From an uncultured Gemmatimonadota bacterium (GTDB lineage: Bacteria; Gemmatimonadota; Gemmatimonadetes; Gemmatimonadales; GWC2-71-9), in contig CAJVYZ010000248.1 in assembly GCA_913009915.1 (NCBI GenBank), positions 1 through 5,168 of the forward strand: a stretch of DNA of 5,168 bases, written 5' to 3'. The position numbers and the translations under genes are program-made. Under the pieces are notes generated by a model. It worked only from the letters and a program-made list of their open reading frames with translations. It did not search any database and had not been told where the DNA came from. Of this stretch, positions 1 through 5,139 are shown piece after piece. Numbering within the stretch: the stretch's first letter is position 1; every line of letters starts with the position of its first letter.

Positions 1-49
1 GCGACCACCGAGATCTACACTCTTTCCCTACACGACGCTCTTCCGATCT
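1..49 (+). other. Illumina TruSeq P5/Read-1 adapter (artefact)
   Basis: This is synthetic sequence, not genome. It matches the TruSeq universal (P5) adapter lacking its first nine bases, and ends in the diagnostic ACACGACGCTCTTCCGATCT at 30-49. Genomic DNA begins at base 50. The stretch has no stop codon in the frame of the downstream gene, so a gene caller may extend that protein into adapter. Identification rests on recall of the standard adapter sequence; the match looks exact. Confidence 0.98.
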
Positions 50-2038
50 GGACGGGTCCACGACCTGCTCGACCAGAACGGGCTTGCTCCAGGCGACCCG
101 ATCGGCCTAACGCAGGCCCGGCAGTTGACCCGAGAGGCGGGGGTGTGGACCGTCGTCCTTGGTGAATTCGACCAGGCTGGGGACTCACTCCACCTGACCG
201 CCCGGGTGTTCGACGTGGCCACCGGCGAGCGCATCGACCTGGCGAGCGCCAGCGGGGTTCCGGGGACCGACGTCCGACCCCTGTTCGACGAGCTGGCGTC
301 GAGTATCCTCAATTTGAGCGGCGCGCCGGACGACATCACCACTGATCTTGCCCGGGCCACCACCGGATCGGTCGAGGCCTATCGGGCCTACCTCAGCGGC
401 GTGGACCACCTGAACAAGTGGGAACTGGGCGATGCCATTCACGACCTACAGCAGGCGACGCGGATCGACACGACCTTCGGGTTGGCGTACTACTACTTGG
501 CCGTCTCGCGCGGATGGATCTACGGGGGCAACGATGCCGAGTCGAATCGAGCCGTCGCCTCCGCCGGGAGGTACTCGGCCAATCTCCCGTTGACGTATCG
601 GACACTCATCCGCGCCTATCGCGCCTTTATCGAGGGCCATCTCGCCATCGCCCGGCAGTATTACCAGGAGCTGATCGAGCGTGACGACAACAACGCCGCC
701 GCCTGGTACGGGTTGGGCGATTCGTGGTTCCACGACGACGGTCTGGCCAAGCCGGAGAGATTCACCCACGCATTGCGAGCCTTCAAGCGCACCGGCGAAC
801 TCGACCCCGGCTTCACCTTGGCGTTGGAACACGTCGATTACATGCTGCATGAAGCGGGGAGAGCCTATCCACCGTTCGCCCTAATGCCGACGGACTCCTT
901 CGTGGCCACCCGGTCCCCGGATGGCCGGTTGTCGATGGACTCCGTCGCGCTGACAGCAGCGGTCGACCGGGCGCGCAAAGCATCGCTCGATTTGGCACGC
1001 GACTGGGTAGCCACCCAGCCCAACGGTATGCGGGCGCAGTACGCCCTAATCGACGCCTACGTCAATGACGGGCAGTACCGGGCGGCCCACGCCGAGGCTG
1101 ATCAGATCGCCGAAGACGGCGACCTACATCCCGAGCTCCCGTTTGCCCGGGCGCGTATTTTCTTCGCCGCCGGTGAACCGGAGCTCGCCGGCGAGACGTT
1201 GCGGGGGGCCATGGATTCAGTCACGCCGGACGACTTCAGCGATCTCGATCCGGACTTCAACTTGGTGGCGTCGGTCGAAGCGACCGCCAACGTGTTCGCC
1301 TATCAAGGTGATTTGGGCCGAGCGGCCCAGGCGATTCAGTTCGCCGATCAGGTGCGCACGGCGCTCGAACTCCGGCCGGCCACGCACAGCACCGAGATCG
1401 ACCCGCTCCAATGGCAGCGGTGGCGCCTGAGCCATCTGTACTCCGCCACCGGAGCATCGCTCGCCATACAACGCCGGGTGTGGGACGGCGCCGCCGAGGC
1501 GGCCCGTCGGGCGGACCCTGACGACCGACCGCATGTAGCGCACTCGGGAGCCGCAGCGGCACTGGGGATCTTCCTCCAAACCAACGATACCACCGCCCTC
1601 ACCGAACTGCGGGCCCTTACCGGTGAGGATTTTTCCCGTGAGGTGCGAGCCTGGCTTGCCGTCAACGAGGAGGACCTGACCGAAGCACGGTCCATTCTCG
1701 AGCAGACCGACCCCGCCAAGATGACGGGCTGGTATCGCAAGCCGATGGAAGCAGAGGTGTACTTCGAGCTCGGCGACTACGGGAAGACCGTGTCGCTGCT
1801 CGAAGAGTTCGAGCCTGACCATTTCCGGACCGACTACTTCGACGTGCGCTGGGGTATGCTCGGCCGCGTCAGGATGCTGCGGGCGATGGCCTACGAAGAA
1901 CTTGGACGGACCGAGGACGCCCAGCGAGAGTATCGCGACGTGGTGGCCCAGTGGCAGTCGGCCACGGAAGATCCGTTCGACGCCCTCCGGAGTCGGGCGC
2001 AGAAAAGCCTGGCTCGGTTGTCGTCCCCAGCGGGTTGA
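50..2038 (+). CDS. TolB-like/TPR-repeat protein, 5'-truncated
   Basis: This is the C-terminal 662 residues of a larger protein. The frame is open from the adapter junction at 50 with no convincing start. The TTG at 125 lies inside conserved-looking sequence and has no clear ribosome binding site, so it is unlikely to be the true start. Residues 1-91 resemble the TolB-like/FlgO-type segment found in bacterial signalling proteins: an AR.L.REAGVW.VVLGEF stretch, then GDSLHLTARVFDVATGERI, then a helix ending LASSILNLSG. From about residue 107 to the end the protein is almost all amphipathic helix pairs of TPR style, for example EAYRAYLSGVDHLNKWELGDAI, AAWYGLGDSWF and the last repeat AMAYEELGRTEDAQREYRDV. 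In many Gram-negative bacteria this combination sits C-terminal to a Ser/Thr kinase domain or a winged-helix DNA-binding domain plus a membrane helix. That part is outside the contig, so the enzyme or regulator type cannot be stated. The likely role is a protein-interaction or sensing module. The stop codon is 48 bases before the likely rnpB 5' end. Confidence 0.88.
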   Translation, partial: GRVHDLLDQNGLAPGDPIGLTQARQLTREAGVWTVVLGEFDQAGDSLHLTARVFDVATGERIDLASASGVPGTDVRPLFDELASSILNLSGAPDDITTDLARATTGSVEAYRAYLSGVDHLNKWELGDAIHDLQQATRIDTTFGLAYYYLAVSRGWIYGGNDAESNRAVASAGRYSANLPLTYRTLIRAYRAFIEGHLAIARQYYQELIERDDNNAAAWYGLGDSWFHDDGLAKPERFTHALRAFKRTGELDPGFTLALEHVDYMLHEAGRAYPPFALMPTDSFVATRSPDGRLSMDSVALTAAVDRARKASLDLARDWVATQPNGMRAQYALIDAYVNDGQYRAAHAEADQIAEDGDLHPELPFARARIFFAAGEPELAGETLRGAMDSVTPDDFSDLDPDFNLVASVEATANVFAYQGDLGRAAQAIQFADQVRTALELRPATHSTEIDPLQWQRWRLSHLYSATGASLAIQRRVWDGAAEAARRADPDDRPHVAHSGAAAALGIFLQTNDTTALTELRALTGEDFSREVRAWLAVNEEDLTEARSILEQTDPAKMTGWYRKPMEAEVYFELGDYGKTVSLLEEFEPDHFRTDYFDVRWGMLGRVRMLRAMAYEELGRTEDAQREYRDVVAQWQSATEDPFDALRSRAQKSLARLSSPAG

Positions 2039-2075
2039 CGGTAGGCGCCTCTCTTCCCGCCGCGACCGGAGGCGT

Positions 2076-2081
2076 TATGTT
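2076..2081 (+). promoter_or_regulatory. Possible -10 element of rnpB promoter
   Basis: TATGTT lies so that a transcript starting six bases downstream would begin at 2087, exactly the first base of the proposed P1 helix of RNase P RNA. It is the only AT-rich hexamer in an otherwise GC-rich 48-base gap. A matching -35 is poor (TTCCCG at 2054-2059, spacing 16). The good TTGACG at 2035-2040, which overlaps the upstream stop codon, is 35 bases away and too far to pair with it. Placement is inferred from the RNA 5' end. Confidence 0.35.
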
Positions 2082-2086
2082 TCCCT

Positions 2087-2460
2087 GGTGCGAAGGGGTC
2101 GGGTGCGGTGGTCGCGGGGCCTTCGGGCCTCGAGGAAAGTCCGAGCTCCACAGGGTCGATTGCCAGGTAACGCCTGGGCGCCGCAAGGCGACGGACAGGG
2201 CCACAGAAAATATACCGCCCACCTCGGTGGGTAAGGGTGAAAAGGTGGGGTAAGAGCCCACCGCGCCGCTGGTAACAGCGGTGGCAGGGTAACCCCCAAT
2301 CGGAGCAAGGCCAAATAGGCGGCGAGGTGCGGCCCGCACCGTTCGAGCCGTGGGTAGGCTGCTCGAGGCGTCCGGCGACGGACGTCCCAGACAGATGACC
2401 GCCCGTCTACCTCGGTAGACGAACAGAACTCGGCTTACGGCCCGGCCTCCCTTCGCTACC
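2087..2460 (+). ncRNA. rnpB: RNase P RNA, bacterial type A
   Basis: This is the catalytic RNA of ribonuclease P, which removes 5' leaders from pre-tRNAs together with the RnpA protein. The hallmark blocks appear in order: GAGGAAAGTCC at 2132-2142, GCCAGGTAACGCCTGG at 2162-2177, GGTAAGAGC near 2249-2257, GGAGCAAGGCCAAATAGG at 2302-2319 (identical to my recollection of E. coli), and ACAGAACTCGGCTTA at 2423-2437. P1 closes the molecule: 2087-2103 pairs with 2441-2460, with small bulges at 2447-2448 and 2457, and this sets both ends to within a few bases. P3 is a stem at 2116-2131 with a TTCG loop. P4 forms between 2137-2145 and 2429-2436 and keeps the universally conserved bulged U. A GGT at 2326-2328 sits where L15 binds the tRNA CCA end. 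P12 (2218-2231) is short, and a P19 hairpin (2404-2421) absent from E. coli is present. The length of about 374 nt is normal for type A. Confidence 0.97.
2404..2421 (+). other. P19 hairpin of RNase P RNA
   Basis: A perfect 7-bp stem, CGTCTAC with GTAGACG, is closed by a CTCG loop. It lies between the 3' strand of P2 and the CR-V block. E. coli lacks P19, while many other bacterial groups have it, so it is a mild taxonomic marker. It is part of rnpB and not a terminator. Confidence 0.8.
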
Positions 2461-2499
2461 ATTCCCGGGGACACCAATCCCCAGCGGACCAACACCGAC

Positions 2500-2528
2500 T
2501 TGCCGGCTGGCCCCGGCCGCGGTAAGTT
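2500..2528 (+). promoter_or_regulatory. Candidate sigma70-type promoter for the small ORF
   Basis: TTGCCG (2500-2505, 4/6 to TTGACA) and TAAGTT (2523-2528, 3/6 to TATAAT but with TA and the final T kept) are separated by exactly 17 bases. Transcription would start near 2535 and give a leader of roughly 23 nt before the ATG at 2558. It lies in the only gene-free stretch between rnpB and the next gene. The hexamers are weak and a chance match is possible. Confidence 0.3.
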
Positions 2529-2541
2529 CTGCGCTTGCCGC
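2519..2541 (+). other. 8-bp hairpin between rnpB and the small ORF
   Basis: GCGGTAAG (2519-2526) pairs with CTTGCCGC (2534-2541) through one T-G wobble around a 7-base loop. No T-tract follows, so it is not a standard intrinsic terminator. It could be a rho-independent-like stop for rnpB, a processing site or a leader structure, and it overlaps the candidate -10. Its function is unknown. Confidence 0.3.
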
Positions 2542-2557
2542 AAGTTGCAATTCTACC

Positions 2558-2788
2558 ATGACGACACGATTTCAACATCCTCCGGAACCGGTGCACTACC
2601 CGACTCGATGGCATGACGTGGCTGACGTGCGCGTACTCAAGGCCAAGACCGGCGAGTGGCACAAACTGAGTCTGTGGCGGGCGGACATGACCCGGCGGGG
2701 CTGGTCGCTCCTCAAGGTCACCACCACCGACACCGAGTTGATGGCGGTCTTCGGTAAGACGAAAGCCCCGCAAGCCTCGCAACCCTGA
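2558..2788 (+). CDS. Small hypothetical protein, 76 aa
   Basis: This is a short soluble protein with no signal peptide or membrane segment. Third positions become strongly GC-biased from about codon 15 onwards, like the neighbouring genes, which argues it is real. The N-terminus is proline- and histidine-rich (HPPEPVHYP), followed by a compact segment with four tryptophans. Its second half reads RRGWSLLKVTTTDTELMAVFGK (residues 46-67). That recalls the GWELV...AVFKR ending of DUF4177-type small proteins, but this is only a similarity of pattern. There is no Shine-Dalgarno before the ATG, so it may be read from a very short leader or use a later GTG at 2591. It follows rnpB by about 97 bases and precedes the secreted-protein gene by 42. 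No function can be assigned. Confidence 0.7.
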   Translation: MTTRFQHPPEPVHYPTRWHDVADVRVLKAKTGEWHKLSLWRADMTRRGWSLLKVTTTDTELMAVFGKTKAPQASQP

Positions 2789-2814
2789 TCCGATCCCTCC
2801 CCAGGGTCCTTTTT
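2782..2814 (+). terminator. Weak terminator-like hairpin plus T-run
   Basis: CCCT (2795-2798) pairs with AGGG (2803-2806) around CCCC, or ACCCT (2782-2786) pairs with AGGGT (2803-2807). A five-base T-run follows at 2810-2814. The stem is only 4-5 bp, so termination would be inefficient at best, and the small ORF and the next gene may be co-transcribed. Confidence 0.25.
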
Positions 2815-2820
2815 CCGTAT

Positions 2821-2825
2821 GGGAG
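2821..2825 (+). promoter_or_regulatory. Shine-Dalgarno that sets the start at 2831
   Basis: GGGAG lies five bases upstream of the ATG at 2831. The alternative in-frame ATG at 2819 overlaps this site and has no Shine-Dalgarno of its own. The downstream ATG also gives a cleaner signal peptide (MQLRYATPALVLG...). Confidence 0.7.
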
Positions 2826-2830
2826 ATACC

Positions 2831-3691
2831 ATGCAGTTACGCTACGCTACGCCGGCACTGGTGCTGGGCCTGTTGGCATTCCCGGTCCTTTCGTCCCAGG
2901 ACTCGACCACCGACCGGTACCGGTTCGAAATCGAGACGACTTCGGTAACAGACCTCAGCGAGATGGGCCAAGGCGAAATGGAGAACAAGGTGGACCTCGC
3001 CGGCGAGCTGAGCATCACATTCGCCGAGGACGGCGGCATCACCATCGTGCTCGACACCTTGACGGGAAGTAGCGAGGGCCAAGGCCAGCCGCTAACCCCG
3101 AAGATGCTCGCCGACCTGATCGGGACCACCTGGACCGCCGTGCTGGACGACAAGGGGCGCCTCTCCGATCTGCAGACCATCTCGGCATCCTCCCAGGTGG
3201 CCTCCCAGCTGGAGGGAAACCTCCTCAGGGGGCTGTTCTCGTACATTGCCCCCGGCGCGTCGGTGGGTGACACGTGGAGTGATACCTTGGCGTATGCCCG
3301 TAGCGACTACCGCATGAAATATGACACCACGGTCGACTCCGTCACTGGAGTGGTGGATAGTGTACTGGTGGACAGCGTGTTCACCAACTCGCAGGAAACG
3401 ACGACCGACATCGAGTACACCGCCGTGGCGGACACGACCTACCTTGGCGTCACGGCGCTGGCGGTCGAGACCAGGTACACCGCGAACACGACCATCTACC
3501 GAGAATCACAGGGAGGCATCGACATCGAGGGCACCAGCACCGGAACCGGCTTGTTTTACATCGGGTCAGACGGGAAGTATCTGGGCGGAGTTCGCCAAGT
3601 CGAATCGGAACTCGAGGTAAGCGGTCCCCAGATCCCGGCGGTCATTCCGGTGACGGCTAACAGCACGCTCACGGTCGAGCTGCTCCCGTGA
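2831..3691 (+). CDS. Secreted beta-rich protein of unknown family, 286 aa
   Basis: The product is exported. A signal peptide (MQLRYATPALVLGLLAFPVLS, residues 1-21) has an R in the n-region, a hydrophobic core and a plausible VLS cleavage site, so the mature protein should be periplasmic or surface-associated. The mature part alternates short hydrophobic and T/S/D-rich stretches, as in an all-beta fold. Landmarks are GTTW (98-101), LLRGLFSYIAPGASVGDTWSD (131-151), a VDSV triplet at 168-183 and GTGLFYIGSDGKYLGG (238-253). It contains no cysteine and no catalytic motif that I recognise. The layout loosely recalls DUF6263-like secreted proteins, but I cannot confirm that. Most of these landmarks recur in the next gene, so the two look like diverged tandem paralogues. 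The stop codon overlaps the next GTG start by four bases, indicating translational coupling. The start at 2831 was chosen from the ribosome binding site; 2819 would add four residues. Confidence 0.88.
   Translation: MQLRYATPALVLGLLAFPVLSSQDSTTDRYRFEIETTSVTDLSEMGQGEMENKVDLAGELSITFAEDGGITIVLDTLTGSSEGQGQPLTPKMLADLIGTTWTAVLDDKGRLSDLQTISASSQVASQLEGNLLRGLFSYIAPGASVGDTWSDTLAYARSDYRMKYDTTVDSVTGVVDSVLVDSVFTNSQETTTDIEYTAVADTTYLGVTALAVETRYTANTTIYRESQGGIDIEGTSTGTGLFYIGSDGKYLGGVRQVESELEVSGPQIPAVIPVTANSTLTVELLP
3332..3382 (+). repeat. Triple VDSV protein-level repeat
   Basis: Residues 168-184 of the secreted protein carry VDSV three times (V168, V175, V180). The codons differ between copies (gtcgactccgtc, gtggatagtgta, gtggacagcgtg), so this is not a recent DNA slippage repeat; either it is old or the residues are selected. 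It falls in a segment of roughly 25 residues that the neighbouring paralogue lacks. Confidence 0.6.
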
Positions 3692-4650
3692 GATCAGGGG
3701 GAATTCTGTGGTTGGCGGCGGCAGCGGCCATGGCCTGCGGCGGCACCACTCCCGGTGCCGGCCGAGCCCCAGGCCCGGATGCCACCGGTGAAGAAGCGGT
3801 GGCCGAAGTCATTGCACCGTCGAGCCCTGAGGGATTCCGCTACCCGCTAGTCGAGAACCAGGCGTTTACCTACCAACGTTTCGACAGCATGATCACGGTG
3901 CACCCCGGTGGCAGGACGCAAGTGGAGACGTTCGGACGCACCGCCTACTTCCGGGTGGCGTTGCGCGACTCCCTGGAGGTACCGGTAGGGGACTCGACTG
4001 CCGATTCGACAGAAACCCTGCCACCGGTGCTGTCCTACATTGTTCGCATCACCCTGGATTCCATCCACCAGGATCTGCGGTCGACCATGCGGCAACCGGC
4101 GCTCGACAGTGTTCGCGGGGCCTCCTGGGAGGTCCTCATGGCTCCAACGGGTGGGGTGGGGAACATTACCGTGGGCCCGATGTCGACCGTGGGCCAGAGC
4201 CTAAGCGGGGAGCTTGCCAGGCTATTGTATCCCCGGGTGCCTCGGACGGGCGCCGCGATCGGAGCGCAGTGGTCCGACTCGTCCGAGAGCGAGATCGGCG
4301 GGCTCTCGGTGCCGCAGACCGAACGGGCGCTGACGCGCTATTACGTACCCGAGCAGAATCTGGACACGGTTCCAGCCACAGTCCGGGTGGAGGGCCGGGC
4401 CACTCTGGTGCGTTGGGGGATGGAGGAGCGCGGTGGTCGAGCCATCGAACTCGAGGGCACTGGGGTCGATTCCGTCACATTTTATTTGGGGGCCGGCGGC
4501 CGGTTTGCCGGGGCCGAAGGTGGCGACTCGGTGGCCATGACCTTCACCATCCCGGCCGTGGGGCAATCGGTGCCGGTGTATCAAATCGGGCGCTACTGGT
4601 TGCGCGAGACGCCCGCCGACTCCACAAACGAGATACCCGAAGACGACTAG
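3688..4650 (+). CDS. Lipoprotein, paralogue of the upstream secreted protein, 320 aa
   Basis: The GTG start (GTGA overlap with the previous stop) gives MRSGGILWLAAAAAMAC, a lipoprotein signal with a hydrophobic core and a lipobox-like AMAC. C17 would be lipidated. Gly at +2 means no inner-membrane retention signal by the E. coli rule, so outer-membrane anchoring is likely. A flexible G/P/A/E-rich linker (18-47) follows, then a beta-rich domain. Shared landmarks with the preceding protein are GASW (144-147), LSGELARLLYPRVPRTGAAIGAQWSD (172-197), ERGGRAIELEGTG (247-259), and FYLGAGGRFAGA (265-276) with an IPA..VPV tail. Only weak Shine-Dalgarno sequence (GAG at 3677-3679) precedes the GTG, consistent with coupling. 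A strong AGGGGGA at 3696-3702 lies inside the gene, but a start after it would destroy the signal peptide. The C-terminus is acidic (NEIPEDD). The ligand or function is unknown. Confidence 0.88.
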   Translation: MRSGGILWLAAAAAMACGGTTPGAGRAPGPDATGEEAVAEVIAPSSPEGFRYPLVENQAFTYQRFDSMITVHPGGRTQVETFGRTAYFRVALRDSLEVPVGDSTADSTETLPPVLSYIVRITLDSIHQDLRSTMRQPALDSVRGASWEVLMAPTGGVGNITVGPMSTVGQSLSGELARLLYPRVPRTGAAIGAQWSDSSESEIGGLSVPQTERALTRYYVPEQNLDTVPATVRVEGRATLVRWGMEERGGRAIELEGTGVDSVTFYLGAGGRFAGAEGGDSVAMTFTIPAVGQSVPVYQIGRYWLRETPADSTNEIPEDD

Positions 4651-4653
4651 TCC

Positions 4654-4678
4654 GTGGCTGTTTCAGTCGACCAGCCGC
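4654..4678 (+). terminator. Weak hairpin in the convergent intergenic gap
   Basis: GTGGCTG (4654-4660) pairs with CAGCCGC (4672-4678) with one T-G wobble and an 11-base loop. It spans the 12-base gap between the two convergent genes and overlaps the last dnaN codons. It has no T-run, and on the minus strand the wobble becomes a mismatch. It is the only candidate for stopping the lipoprotein transcript here, and it is weak. Confidence 0.2.
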
Positions 4679-5139
4679 AGCGGCATCACCAGCGTGAGGT
4701 AGCTGGCTGGGTCGTCCCACCCAACCGGCTCCAAGGTAGTGGCGCGTTCGGGGGACTTGAAAGTGAGACGCACCTCGTCCGTCGGCAAGAACTTAAGGAC
4801 CTCGAGGAGATAGGCGGCGTTGAAGCCGATCTCCATAGGGGAACCGTCGTAAGTGACCGTGACTTCCTCTTGGGCCTCACCCAGATCCGGGGTCTGGACC
4901 GACAGCTTGCACGATCCGTTGCTCAGTCCAACGCGCACCCGATGGGTTTGGTCGCTGGCGACGATCATCATGCGCCGCAGTGCGGCCGTCAGTGCCGCCT
5001 TGTCCGCCGTGAGCTCCTTGTCATTCTCCCGCGGGATCACCTGCTCGTAGTTGGGATAGGGACCTTCGATCAGGCGGGTGAAGATTTGGGTAGTGGCCGA
5101 ACGGAATCCCAGATGGTTCTCGCTCTTGGCGATCTCGAT
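4663..5139 (-). CDS. dnaN: DNA polymerase III beta sliding clamp, C-terminal part
   Basis: DnaN forms the ring that tethers DNA polymerase III to DNA and recruits other repair and replication proteins. This fragment has 158 residues against about 366 in E. coli. It covers the end of domain II and all of domain III. Recognisable parts are FTRLIEGPYPNYEQVIP (20-36, E. coli SKLVDGRFPDYRRVLP), LTAALRRMMIVASDQTHRVRV (50-70), EEVTVTYDGSPMEIGFNAAYLLEVL (91-115) and the C-terminal YLTLVMPLRL (147-156). The MPxRL end forms part of the pocket that binds client clamp-binding motifs. Two extra residues, VD, follow the usual final Leu. The reading frame runs on into adapter, so a GTG at 5154 would add five artefactual residues (MLFRS); genuine sequence starts with the Ile codon at 5137-5139. 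The gene converges on the lipoprotein gene, and no recF lies directly downstream. Confidence 0.97.
   Translation of the reverse strand: MEIAKSENHLGFRSATTQIFTRLIEGPYPNYEQVIPRENDKELTADKAALTAALRRMMIVASDQTHRVRVGLSNGSCKLSVQTPDLGEAQEEVTVTYDGSPMEIGFNAAYLLEVLKFLPTDEVRLTFKSPERATTLEPVGWDDPASYLTLVMPLRLVD

Noticed and set aside
125..127. TTG as the start codon of the TPR protein
   Set aside because: The frame is open upstream to the adapter and the upstream residues (HDLLDQNGL...LTQARQ) continue a family-like helix, so this is an internal codon of a truncated gene.
1217..1822. Minus-strand 201-aa ORF inside the TPR gene
   Set aside because: It is a shadow of the plus-strand gene, with no recognisable domain, no ribosome binding site and complete overlap with a clearly coding frame.
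2035..2040. TTGACG as the -35 of the rnpB promoter
   Set aside because: It is a good hexamer match, but no -10-like sequence lies 15-19 bases downstream, and the likely -10 (2076-2081) is 35 bases away.
2116..2131. GC-rich TTCG hairpin as a terminator of the TPR gene
   Set aside because: It is the P3 helix of RNase P RNA and has no T-run after it.
1869..2543. Minus-strand 224-aa ORF and other long ORFs across 1890-2310
   Set aside because: They lie over the end of the TPR gene and the RNase P RNA. Their length is explained by the low stop frequency of GC-rich DNA, and their composition is R/P/S-rich as in shadow frames.
4222..4697. ORFs on both strands overlapping the lipoprotein gene (4222-4584 minus, 4269-4697 plus)
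   Set aside because: Their composition is R/G/H-rich, they have no motifs, and they fully overlap a gene with a good signal peptide and a paralogue next door.
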